From NCBI GenBank assembly GCA_039636785.1, contig CP144169.1, forward strand, positions 2,170,001 to 2,234,000: a stretch of 64,000 bases of DNA, given 5' to 3'. The notes beneath the pieces were generated by a model. The model was not told where the DNA came from and did not search any database. It worked only from the letters and a program-made list of their open reading frames with translations. Source of the stretch: Micrococcaceae bacterium Sec5.7. GTDB lineage: Bacteria; Actinomycetota; Actinomycetes; Actinomycetales; Micrococcaceae. The translations under genes and the position numbers were made by a program. This document shows positions 28,174 to 36,228 of this stretch, piece by piece (the stretch's first letter is position 1; each line of letters opens with the position of its first letter).

Positions 28174-28961
28174 TGGCGGCCGGCAAAGGGGCCGCGGCGT
28201 CACGGTTCCTGCGGACCACCGGCCAGCACGCCACCGTTGAACCGGATGCGTTCACCGACGGCGCCTATGTGCTGAGCATCGGCGGGGCGGAACAGTCGCA
28301 CGTGAATCTGGCCGACCCCGGCGAGATTTTCTACGAGTATCTCCGCCGGATCGGCCATGTGGTGGATCTGGCCGCTCCTGCCGGTGAGCCGATCAGTGCC
28401 CTGCATCTGGGTGCCGGCGCTCTGACGCTAGCCCGGTACATCCAGGCCACCCGCCCGGGGTCTGTGCAGTATGCCGTGGAGCTGGAACGCGAGCTGCTGG
28501 ACTTTGTGCTCCAGCAGCTGCCCCTGCCCGACGGCACGGAGCTGCACACCGTGATCGGTGACGCCAGGGACGCGTTGGCGGAGCTGCCCGCCGGGCTGCG
28601 GTTCGACGTCGTGATCCTGGACATCTTTTCCGGACCCGAGGCGCCCCCGCACATTGCCTGCACGCAGTTCTATCAGGAGGCTGCCGCCAGGCTGAGCGCC
28701 GATGGAGTCCTGGTGGTCAATGTGGGCGATGAGCCCGGCCTCACTTTGGTCCGCAGCCAGCTGGCCGCCATGCGCCGCGTACTGACCGACGTTTCAGCGT
28801 TCGCCGAAACGGGGATGTTCGCCGGCCGCTACCCGGGCAACATCATTCTGACCGGCACGCAGTGGCCCTGGCCGGCCGCGTGGACCGAAGCGCTGACCGC
28901 GCGCGGCCCCCACCCGGCCACGGTGCTGGCCGGCGTGGATCTGGACGCGCTCTCCGGCTGA
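28173..28961 (+). CDS. Spermidine-synthase-like methyltransferase-fold protein
   Basis: A 262-residue Rossmann-fold protein of the polyamine-synthase superfamily. The glycine-rich motif is ALHLGAGALTLARYI, followed by an acidic YAVELERELLDFV, then VIGDARDAL and FDVVILDIFSG. It lacks the N-terminal membrane segments of fused MFS versions. The start overlaps the preceding stop (TGATG). Whether it makes a polyamine is uncertain; many actinobacterial homologues are annotated only by fold. Convergent with rsmD, two bases apart. Confidence 0.85.
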   Translation: MAAGKGAAASRFLRTTGQHATVEPDAFTDGAYVLSIGGAEQSHVNLADPGEIFYEYLRRIGHVVDLAAPAGEPISALHLGAGALTLARYIQATRPGSVQYAVELERELLDFVLQQLPLPDGTELHTVIGDARDALAELPAGLRFDVVILDIFSGPEAPPHIACTQFYQEAAARLSADGVLVVNVGDEPGLTLVRSQLAAMRRVLTDVSAFAETGMFAGRYPGNIILTGTQWPWPAAWTEALTARGPHPATVLAGVDLDALSG

Positions 28962-28963
28962 CT

Positions 28964-29608
28964 TCAGCCGGCCGGGGATTCAGCTGCGGATTCGGCCGCC
29001 GCGGGCTCGGTGGCACCCAGCCCGCTGCTTCCCAGCCCAGGGCCCGCCGGCTCCGCGAACCACAGCCTGGTCTCGCCGTACTTCTTCTCAGCGAAGCGTT
29101 CCAGGCCCGCTGGCCAGGCGGGCTCCGGTGTGCGCGCCGACCGTTCCACCACCACAACGGCGGCCGGGGCCAGATGCCCTGCCAGCTTTTCCAGCACAGC
29201 GGACAGAGCCGGTTCGTCCAGCGGGTAGGGCGGGTCCAGGAACACAAGGCCCCACAGAACGCCGTCCGCGGTCCGCTCCAGGAATGACTCCACCTTGGAG
29301 CGGTGGACCGTCACTGCCTTGCGGCCGAGCACCCCGTTCACCAGGTCCGCGTTGCGCTGGCATACGGCGCTGGCCTTGGCATCAAACTCCACGAGGTCCA
29401 CGGATTCCGCGGCACGGCTGGCGCTTTCGACGCCGAGTGATCCTGAGCCGGAGTAGAGATCCAGCACGCGGGCGCCGGCAATAGCATCGAAGGCTTCAAG
29501 CCGGGAGAACAGGGCCTCCTTGACGCGGTCCGTGGTGGGCCGGGTCAGGGAGCCGGGCACACTCACCAGCGGGGTGCTGCCGGCGACTCCCGCAATGATG
29601 CGGCTCAT
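28964..29608 (-). CDS. rsmD: 16S rRNA (guanine966-N2)-methyltransferase RsmD
   Basis: Methylates G966 of 16S rRNA. The 214-residue protein starts MSRIIAGVAGSTPLVSVPGS, with SRPTTDRVKEALF-type (TRPTTDRVKEALF) segment, the SAM motif LDLYSGSGSLGVES, and the catalytic FLDPPYPLDEP (DPPY). The ATG at 29608 follows GGGGAG; an in-frame start 12 codons upstream is less likely. The C-terminal 30 residues are an Ala/Ser/Gly-rich tail. It follows recG with a 42-base gap. Confidence 0.94.
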   Translation of the reverse strand: MSRIIAGVAGSTPLVSVPGSLTRPTTDRVKEALFSRLEAFDAIAGARVLDLYSGSGSLGVESASRAAESVDLVEFDAKASAVCQRNADLVNGVLGRKAVTVHRSKVESFLERTADGVLWGLVFLDPPYPLDEPALSAVLEKLAGHLAPAAVVVVERSARTPEPAWPAGLERFAEKKYGETRLWFAEPAGPGLGSSGLGATEPAAAESAAESPAG

Positions 29609-29650
29609 ACGGGGGGCTCCCCTGCCACAAACTCCATGGTCCACGCTGCA

Positions 29651-31903
29651 CTAACCGCGTTCAAGGAACGCCTCCTTCTCAGGGTTCAGGTATTCATCGA
29701 TTGCCTCCGCCAGGGCGGGATGGCCGGCCAAAGTGGGGTCATTGCCCACAATCTGCTGGGCATCCTTCCGGGCGCGGGCAATAATGTCCTCGTGCTCGAG
29801 CACCCGCAGGAGCCTCAGCGTGGAGCGTCCGCCGGACTGCGAGGCACCCAGGATGTCACCTTCGCGCCGGAGCTTGAGGTCTTCCTGCGAGAGTTCAAAT
29901 CCGTCAGTGGTGGCGGCGACGGCCTCGAGCCGGCGCCGGCTGGGGTGGCCGGGTTCCAGCGTGGTCACCAGCAGGCAGGTCCCGGGCAGTCCGCCACGGC
30001 CCACGCGGCCCCGGAGCTGGTGGAGCTGGGAAATGCCGAACCGGTCCGCGTCCAGAATGACCATCAGGGTGGCATTGTGCACGTCCACGCCCACCTCGAT
30101 CACCGTGGTGGAGACCAGCAGCTTGGTCTGGTTGGCGGTGAAGGATGCCATGGTCTGCGACTTGAGCGCGGGGTCCTGCCGCCCGTGCAGGGGCGCCACC
30201 GGGACACCCGCCAGGGCGGGCTCCTGCAGGAGCTGTTCGACGACGGCCGTCACCGAGGCCAGTTCACGCGAGGCGCCGTCCCCCTCCAGATCCGCAGCGG
30301 TGGGTTCCGCTTCACCGGGGCTGAAGTCGCCGTCGTCGTCCGTTCCGATCTTGGGACACACCACATAGACCTGGTGGCCGGCGTCGATCTCTTCCCTGGA
30401 GCGGGACCAGATCCGGGCCGCCCAGCCGGGATTCTCAACGAGGCCCACCACGTGGGTGGTGATCGGCGCGCGTCCGGCGGGCAGCTCGTCCAGGATGGAG
30501 GTTTCGAGGTCGCCGAAGACGGTCATGGCCACGGTCCTGGGGATGGGTGTGGCGGTCATGACCAGAAGGTGGGGCGGCCTGCTGGCTTTGGCGCGGAGGA
30601 CGTCGCGCTGCTCTACACCGAAGCGGTGCTGTTCATCCACCACGATCAGGCCCAGATCGTAGAAGGAAACGTTGTCGCTCAGGAGGGCGTGGGTGCCGAT
30701 CACAATGCCTGCCGTGCCCGATGCGGCGTCCAGCATGGCCTGTTTGCGTGCGGCCGTCGGCATGGAGCCGGTGAGAAGCGTGACCTGAACGGCGCTGTCA
30801 CCGAAGCCGCCGAGCAGCCCGACCTTGGACAGCGGGCCCAGGGTGCGCCGGATGGAGTCGAAGTGCTGGGCGGCAAGGACCTCCGTGGGGGCAAGGAGCG
30901 CTGCTTGCCCCCCGGCGTCAACCACCTGCAGCATGGCCCGCAGCGCCACGATGGTCTTGCCGGAACCAACCTCGCCCTGGAGCAGCCGGTTCATGGGACC
31001 GTGGTGGGACAGCTCCTCCGAGAGTGTCTTGCCGACAGCGGACTGGCCGGCCGTGAGGGTGAACGGCAGCTGGCGGTCGAAGGCCGTCAGGAGACCGTCT
31101 GCCACCGGACGCCGGGCAGTGGCTTCCTCTGCGGCCAGCTGGGCGCGGCGCCGTGCCAGGGCGGACTGCAGCACCAGCGCCTCCTGGTATCTGAAGCGGT
31201 CCCGGGCGCGCTGCCAGTCTGCGGGCGCCTGCGGTACGTGGATCAGCCGGTAGGCCTCGGCCGGCGGCAGGAAGTTCTCACGCGCCGAAATTCCAGCGGG
31301 CAGCGGATCCGCCAGAATGTCCAGGTCAACGGTGTCCAGCAGGGTGGAAATGACCTTCTGGATGGACCAGCTGGTGAGCTTCGCAGTGGCCGGATAAACG
31401 GGAATGGGCATGGCCGCGAGCTTTTCCGGATCCACCCCCGGAACATCCGGATCCTCGTCCAGCAGCAGAAAGTCCGGGTTGGTCAGGCCCAGCGAGCCGC
31501 CGAAACGGGTCACTTTGCCGGAGAACATGGCACGGCGGCCCGGCTGGAGTTCAGCCTTGGCACGGTAGCCGTTGAAGAAACTGACCTTGAGGGTGCCGGG
31601 CATGGCTGCACCGGGGAGCCGCGCGGCGCCGGCGCCGGCGTCATCTGAAATCACGACGTCGGTAAGCGAACCGCGGCGGGCACGCATTGGCCGGGTGCTG
31701 TTCGACACCACGCGGGCGATCAGCGTGACTTCCTCGTCCAGCGGGACCTCGCTGATGGGCGTCAGTTCGCCGCGGCTCAGGTAGCGGCGCGGGAAATAGT
31801 TGAGCAGACCGCCCACGGTGGTGATGCCGAGGTGTTTCTCGATGACAGCCGCGGAGCGCTTCCCGATCCGGCGTTCAAGGCCAAGGTCAAGCTCAGTGCT
31901 CAT
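29651..31903 (-). CDS. recG: ATP-dependent DNA helicase RecG
   Basis: Branch-migrating helicase that processes stalled forks and Holliday junctions. The 750-residue protein has an N-terminal wedge/OB domain (LDLGLERRIGKRSAAVIEKHLGITTV...), the Walker A GEVGSGKT, the DEQH box in VVDEQHRFGVEQR, and motif III-V segments MTATPIPRTVAMTVFGDLE and GRVGRGG. The ATG at 31903 overlaps the DAK gene stop by four bases (ATGA). The frame is open to 32158 but without homology. Confidence 0.95.
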   Translation of the reverse strand: MSTELDLGLERRIGKRSAAVIEKHLGITTVGGLLNYFPRRYLSRGELTPISEVPLDEEVTLIARVVSNSTRPMRARRGSLTDVVISDDAGAGAARLPGAAMPGTLKVSFFNGYRAKAELQPGRRAMFSGKVTRFGGSLGLTNPDFLLLDEDPDVPGVDPEKLAAMPIPVYPATAKLTSWSIQKVISTLLDTVDLDILADPLPAGISARENFLPPAEAYRLIHVPQAPADWQRARDRFRYQEALVLQSALARRRAQLAAEEATARRPVADGLLTAFDRQLPFTLTAGQSAVGKTLSEELSHHGPMNRLLQGEVGSGKTIVALRAMLQVVDAGGQAALLAPTEVLAAQHFDSIRRTLGPLSKVGLLGGFGDSAVQVTLLTGSMPTAARKQAMLDAASGTAGIVIGTHALLSDNVSFYDLGLIVVDEQHRFGVEQRDVLRAKASRPPHLLVMTATPIPRTVAMTVFGDLETSILDELPAGRAPITTHVVGLVENPGWAARIWSRSREEIDAGHQVYVVCPKIGTDDDGDFSPGEAEPTAADLEGDGASRELASVTAVVEQLLQEPALAGVPVAPLHGRQDPALKSQTMASFTANQTKLLVSTTVIEVGVDVHNATLMVILDADRFGISQLHQLRGRVGRGGLPGTCLLVTTLEPGHPSRRRLEAVAATTDGFELSQEDLKLRREGDILGASQSGGRSTLRLLRVLEHEDIIARARKDAQQIVGNDPTLAGHPALAEAIDEYLNPEKEAFLERG

Positions 31904-32868
31904 GCCAGTTGGGTTCCCGGTGAATTGGGGTCGCGGGGCAGGGCGAGTTCGCTGACGGTGATGTCGGTGGGCTCCCCGAGGGAACGGATGAGTGCCACTG
32001 CCGGTTCCGAGTGGAGAACGTGGACGTGGACACGCCAGCGGTAGCTGCCCCCGGCGTCGGCTGCGCCGCCCAGCTGGCTCATAATCACGGATTCGCCTAT
32101 TTCGTCCAGCCGCTGCCGCAGGGTGGCGGCGTCCAGCGGCGAAAGGCTGATGGTGCACATGACCTCAACTCCGTCGTCGTCGGGCATGGCGGTGTGGATG
32201 TGCGGATCCTGCAGGTCATAGCCGTGAAGGCCGTCCAGAAGCTCGCTTTGCAGTTCCTCGCCCAGGACGGCCGACCGGAGGCAGTCAAGGATCAGCAGCA
32301 TGCCCACGCCGCCGGCGTCCACCACATGGGCGGCCTGCAGTGCGTCCAGCTGGGCCTCCGTGCGGATGACGGCCGCAAGCGCGCCCTCAACGGCGGCGTC
32401 CAGGGCGAGGCCCAGCGCGTGGTTGCTGTCATCACCGTTCTGGCCGGCATCAACGGCGGCAACAGCACGCGATGCCGCCTCCATCACTGAGAGCATGGTT
32501 CCGGGAACGGGGTCGCTCAGGGCGGACCAGGCTCGGATCTGCGCACGGTTCAGGGCCGCGGCCAGCAGCGGCGAGCTCAGCCTGGTGTGCCCCGCGAGAG
32601 GCTCGGCGGCGGCACAGAGGAAAACGGAGAACAACGTGCCGGAATTGCCGCGGGCCTGCTCCATCGCGGCCTGGCCGGCCTTCGCCAGCACTGCACCGAC
32701 GTCGTGCTCGGTGGACTCCACGTCGCGCAGGGCAACCACTGCCGAACGGACGGTGAGGTAGAGGTTGGTGCCGGTGTCGCCGTCGGCCACGGGGAAAATG
32801 TTGATCGCATTGAGGCGGTCGCTGTGGTTTCCAAGGGCTGTTTCCGCCTTGCCCAACCACCGCTTCAT
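31900..32868 (-). CDS. DAK2-domain protein (YloV/FakA-like), N-terminal kinase part
   Basis: A predicted dihydroxyacetone-kinase-like (DhaL/DAK2) protein, related to the nucleotide-binding half of FakA. Motifs: NIFPVADGDTGTNLYLT with the metal-binding Asp cluster, and QARGNSGTLFSVFL. The C-terminal half is shorter than in full FakA. The ATG at 32868 (MKRWLGKAETALG) starts the conserved region. Alternatives are TTG at 32901 and ATG at 32940, both overlapping thiL. It sits in the conserved thiL-DAK-recG order and its stop overlaps recG by four bases. In Actinobacteria its role is not settled. Confidence 0.88.
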   Translation of the reverse strand: MKRWLGKAETALGNHSDRLNAINIFPVADGDTGTNLYLTVRSAVVALRDVESTEHDVGAVLAKAGQAAMEQARGNSGTLFSVFLCAAAEPLAGHTRLSSPLLAAALNRAQIRAWSALSDPVPGTMLSVMEAASRAVAAVDAGQNGDDSNHALGLALDAAVEGALAAVIRTEAQLDALQAAHVVDAGGVGMLLILDCLRSAVLGEELQSELLDGLHGYDLQDPHIHTAMPDDDGVEVMCTISLSPLDAATLRQRLDEIGESVIMSQLGGAADAGGSYRWRVHVHVLHSEPAVALIRSLGEPTDITVSELALPRDPNSPGTQLA

Positions 32869-32890
32869 CGCTTGTGCGTTGGCGGCAACC

Positions 32891-33916
32891 TTAGTCTGCA
32901 AAGTGATCCCATCCCACAGTGTCAGCGGGCCGGCCCGCAATCTTGACGCCAGTGCTTTCGTTTACTGCAAGGGCTTCCACTGAGCCTATCCCAGTGAATC
33001 CGTGAGGCAGCTGAATGCCTGCGGGGAATGTGGCCAAAAGGCCATGGTCCTCCCCGCCGCCAAGGACCCAGGCCAACGGATCCGCGCCGAGAAGTTCCGA
33101 CGCCGGAAGCAGCGGTACCGCGAGCCGCTTCAGTTCCTGCCAGTCCAGATTCAGGACAACGCTGCTGGCTGCGGCCAGCCGGGCGCCGTCGCGGACCAGC
33201 CCGTCCGAAATATCCATCATGGCTGTTGCTCCGGAGGCCTGTGCCAGCGGGCCGGCGGCAAGGGGCGGCACCGGCCTACACTGGCTGTCCATCAGGGCGC
33301 GCTCGGCCGGGGTGAGTGAATCCAGTGCGTTCTCCGACTCCAGGAGCGCCAGCCCGGCAGCGGCACGGCCCACCGTCCCGGCGAGGGCAACGGTGTCCCC
33401 CGGCCCGGCCCCGGACCTCAGCACGGCGTGTCCGCCGTTGAGCGTGCCGAGCACAGCAGCGGTGACGGCAAGCTCGCGGCCCCGGCCCAGGTCCCCGCCG
33501 GCCACTGAACAGCCAGCTGCCCCCAGCTCCCGGATCCCTGCGGTGAGGCCGTCCGCGAAATCCTCCACCCAGCTGACCGGGGTTTCCGGCGGCATGGTGA
33601 GGCTGATCACCAGCGACGTGGCTGTGGCGCCCATGGCGTTGATGTCGCTGAGGTTCTGCGCGGCGGCTTTCCAGCCGACGTCATAGCCGGTGGTGCGGTA
33701 GCCGTTGTTCCACTGGAGCCGGAAGTCCTGGTCCTGCACCTGGGTGTCGATGCTGACCACCACCCGGCCGTCCGGCACGGCAACTATGGCAGCGTCGTCC
33801 CCGGGCCCGAGCAATGTCCCGGCATTGTGTTGGGCGCCCAGTTCCAGACGCGGAAAGATCCGGGCAAGGAGTCCGGATTCGGAAAGATCGGCAACAGTCA
33901 ACGGTGTTTCAGGCAC
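32891..33916 (-). CDS. thiL: Thiamine-monophosphate kinase ThiL
   Basis: Phosphorylates thiamine monophosphate to thiamine pyrophosphate, the ligand of the thiC riboswitch in this window. The 341-residue protein has the AIR-synthase-fold motifs LGPGDDAAIVAV, GYDVGWKAAAQNLSDINAMGA, SVAGGDLGRG and GGGEDHGLLATF. Length fits the family. It is the last core gene before the glycan island. Confidence 0.94.
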   Translation of the reverse strand: MPETPLTVADLSESGLLARIFPRLELGAQHNAGTLLGPGDDAAIVAVPDGRVVVSIDTQVQDQDFRLQWNNGYRTTGYDVGWKAAAQNLSDINAMGATATSLVISLTMPPETPVSWVEDFADGLTAGIRELGAAGCSVAGGDLGRGRELAVTAAVLGTLNGGHAVLRSGAGPGDTVALAGTVGRAAAGLALLESENALDSLTPAERALMDSQCRPVPPLAAGPLAQASGATAMMDISDGLVRDGARLAAASSVVLNLDWQELKRLAVPLLPASELLGADPLAWVLGGGEDHGLLATFPAGIQLPHGFTGIGSVEALAVNESTGVKIAGRPADTVGWDHFAD

Positions 33917-33994
33917 GGCACTACGCTACCGCTACGGTCCGACATCGAAAGGCGCGGCGAACCCCGCTGCGCAGGCCATGGCAGACTTGGCAAC

Positions 33995-34561
33995 GTGAAC
34001 CCACGTGCCAGAAGAACGCTGCCGGCGGCCCGCAATTGGTTCATCGCCGTATTCACAGTAGTCCTCCTATGGTTGATTTTTTCGTTCCAGCTGTTCGTCA
34101 ATGTGGATCCGCTGTCCTTGCACCGGACTGACGCGGTGATCATGCTGGGGGGTGCAGGTTCGGAACGTCTGCCGGTTGCGCAGGAAGTGCAGCGTGAATT
34201 GAACATCCCGGTCCTGGTGCTGTCCCACACGGATACCCCGGGAAACGCGGAGGCGGATACGGTCTGCAGTTCCACAACATTTCCCAACGCATCCCTGATG
34301 TGCTTCCGGCCGGATGATTTCGACACGAGAGGTGAAGCGCGGGCCGTCGGCAAACTTGTGGCTGACAACGGCTGGAAGTCCGTCACGGTGGTTACCTCCA
34401 CTTATCACGTCACCCGGGCGGAGCGCCTGATGGAGCAATGCACGACGGCGGAAGTCCAGATGGTTGCCTCCCACCCGGATCTGGACCCGGGACAGTGGCT
34501 GCGGCGTTTTGTGATTGAGACCGGCGGTCTGGTGGACGTTTCATTCCGGCCCGAATGCTGA
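33995..34561 (+). CDS. YdcF/ElyC-type DUF218 membrane protein
   Basis: A 188-residue protein of the DUF218 family (SanA/YdcF/ElyC), often linked to envelope metabolism. The N-terminus is basic (NPRARRTLPAARNW), followed by one membrane helix (WFIAVFTVVLLWLIFSFQLFV) and a Rossmann-like domain with AVIMLGGAG and STYHVTRAERL (the conserved T/S-x-H-x-x-R-A segment). The GTG at 33995 is used; the upstream frame overlaps thiL without homology. It marks the left edge of the non-core region. Confidence 0.82.
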   Translation: MNPRARRTLPAARNWFIAVFTVVLLWLIFSFQLFVNVDPLSLHRTDAVIMLGGAGSERLPVAQEVQRELNIPVLVLSHTDTPGNAEADTVCSSTTFPNASLMCFRPDDFDTRGEARAVGKLVADNGWKSVTVVTSTYHVTRAERLMEQCTTAEVQMVASHPDLDPGQWLRRFVIETGGLVDVSFRPEC

Positions 34562-34646
34562 ACTTGCCTTGCGTGATGTAAGAATTAAGGCGGATCCGCA
34601 CACGCGGCCCCACGGCAAGTGGACATCACTGGGAGGAGCGGAGCCA

Positions 34647-34928
34647 ATGGATGAAGCTGCACCCTCGCCTCCGCTGGTCGCAGCACCCAGGCATCTTCAC
34701 AAGAGACCGTTCCGGGATGAGATTCCTGACACCCTGTTTGTTTCCGGCGTTCGCCCTGCCATTCCGGCAGCAACGTCCCGTGTGGAACGGGAGCCGCAAC
34801 CCCAGGCAGCAGTTCGCCCCCACAGTGAACTCGTCAGGCGCAGGAAGAGGGCTGTGGCTCTAGGATTCCTGATCCTGGCGTCGCTCAGCATACCGGCCAT
34901 GGTGCTGGTCCTGATCTTTGTCAAGTAG
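34647..34928 (+). CDS. Small C-terminally anchored membrane protein
   Basis: A 93-residue protein of unknown family. The ATG is preceded by GGAGGAGCGGAGCC, a very good ribosome binding site. Residues 1-70 are hydrophilic and Pro/Arg-rich (PFRDEIPDTLFVSG, PHSELVRRRKRA), and residues about 70-92 form one membrane helix (VALGFLILASLSIPAMVLVLIF) right at the end, so the bulk should face the cytoplasm. It lies between the DUF218 gene and wecB. Confidence 0.78.
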   Translation: MDEAAPSPPLVAAPRHLHKRPFRDEIPDTLFVSGVRPAIPAATSRVEREPQPQAAVRPHSELVRRRKRAVALGFLILASLSIPAMVLVLIFVK

Positions 34929-35015
34929 TCCGATTTACGATCGCACGATTCCCTGATCAGCCGCGGCGTGACTTAGCATTGTTCGAAACCTTTCACAAAC
35001 TTCCGGGGGAACACT

Positions 35016-36158
35016 GTGCCCAGCATCATGCCGATCTTTGGCACGCGTCCGGAGGCCATCAAAATGGCCCCCATTGTCGCCGCCCTTCAGCGGTCCGAAC
35101 TTTTCGAGTGCGTCGTGACCGTCACAGGCCAGCACCGGGAAATGCTGGACCAGGTGAACGAACTATTCGGTATTGTGCCGGACCATGATCTCAATATCCT
35201 GCAACAGCGCCAGTCCCTGTCCGCGATCATGACCCGCACGATCGACGGACTGGACAAACTCTTCTCGGAAAGCAAGCCGGACGCCGTCGTTGTCCAAGGC
35301 GACACCACGACGTCCACAGCCGGTGCCATCGCCGCTTTCTACCATGGGATTCCGGTGGTACACGTTGAGGCCGGGCTCCGGAGCGGCAACCTATTCTCCC
35401 CGTTCCCAGAAGAGGCCAACCGCAAGATCACCAGCCAGATCGCAAGCCTGCACCTGGCACCGACAAGTACCAGCAAGGCCAACCTCCTCGCCGAAGGCGT
35501 CAACGCCGAAGACATCGTCATCACCGGGAACAGCGTCATCGACGCGCTCCTGACCACGGTGGACAAGCAAATCCCGTTCTCAGACCCGCAACTTGAGGAG
35601 CTCGCCGCCAGCGGCCGCAAGGTACTGCTCGTAACTACGCATCGGCGCGAGAACCAAGGCGACGCCATGCGTGGTGTGGGCCGGGCGCTGGCACGAATCG
35701 CCGATGCCGAACCGGATCTGGTCATCGTCCTGCCTGCCCACAAGAATCCCGTGGTACGCGAAGCCGTACTGCCTGCTCTTGAAGGCAAGCCCAATGTGGT
35801 TGTCACCGAGCCGCTGCCCTACGGTGAATTCACCCGCATGCTTTCGCTGGCCCACATTGTGCTGACCGATTCCGGAGGCGTTCAGGAAGAAGCGCCAAGC
35901 CTGGGCAAGCCCGTGCTGGTCATGCGCGACAACACCGAACGGCCGGAAGCCCTGCACGCTGGAACCGTCACGCTGATCGGCACTGATGAAGAGCGAATCG
36001 TCAAGGAAGTTGATCGCCTCCTGCACGATCAGGACCACTTCGACTCCATGGCCAACGCTGTCAACCCCTACGGCGACGGCGAAGCATCCGCGCGCACGGT
36101 CGCCGCCATCGCCCACATGCTCAACCTGGGCCCCAGGCTCGCGGAATTCGGTCAGTGA
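35016..36158 (+). CDS. wecB: UDP-N-acetylglucosamine 2-epimerase (non-hydrolysing)
   Basis: Interconverts UDP-GlcNAc and UDP-ManNAc in the cytoplasm. The 380-residue GT-B-fold enzyme shows the family's segments FGTRPEAIKMAPIV, TGQHREMLDQV, VQGDTTTS, HVEAGLRSGN, ITGNSVIDALL, THRRENQG, and LTDSGGVQEEAPSLGKPVLVMRDNTERPE. The GTG start follows GGGGGA eight bases upstream; residues before MPIFGTRPE are short. With wecC (47101-48348) it would supply UDP-ManNAcA for the glycan built by the minus-strand operon. Confidence 0.96.
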   Translation: MPSIMPIFGTRPEAIKMAPIVAALQRSELFECVVTVTGQHREMLDQVNELFGIVPDHDLNILQQRQSLSAIMTRTIDGLDKLFSESKPDAVVVQGDTTTSTAGAIAAFYHGIPVVHVEAGLRSGNLFSPFPEEANRKITSQIASLHLAPTSTSKANLLAEGVNAEDIVITGNSVIDALLTTVDKQIPFSDPQLEELAASGRKVLLVTTHRRENQGDAMRGVGRALARIADAEPDLVIVLPAHKNPVVREAVLPALEGKPNVVVTEPLPYGEFTRMLSLAHIVLTDSGGVQEEAPSLGKPVLVMRDNTERPEALHAGTVTLIGTDEERIVKEVDRLLHDQDHFDSMANAVNPYGDGEASARTVAAIAHMLNLGPRLAEFGQ

Positions 36159-36228
36159 CTAGATCGGGGCGCGGTAATATTGGGGCGGAAATTAGCTCAG
36201 TTGAGCTGCACTAAGGGCCGGAGAATCA

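Noticed and set aside
29636..31648. 670-codon plus-strand open frame over recG
   Set aside because: Antisense shadow of recG, Gly/Arg/His-rich without domain features.
36190..36216. Short palindrome AGCTCAGTTGAGCT before the lyase fusion gene
   Set aside because: Six-bp arms with a two-base loop occur easily by chance; no second copy seen.
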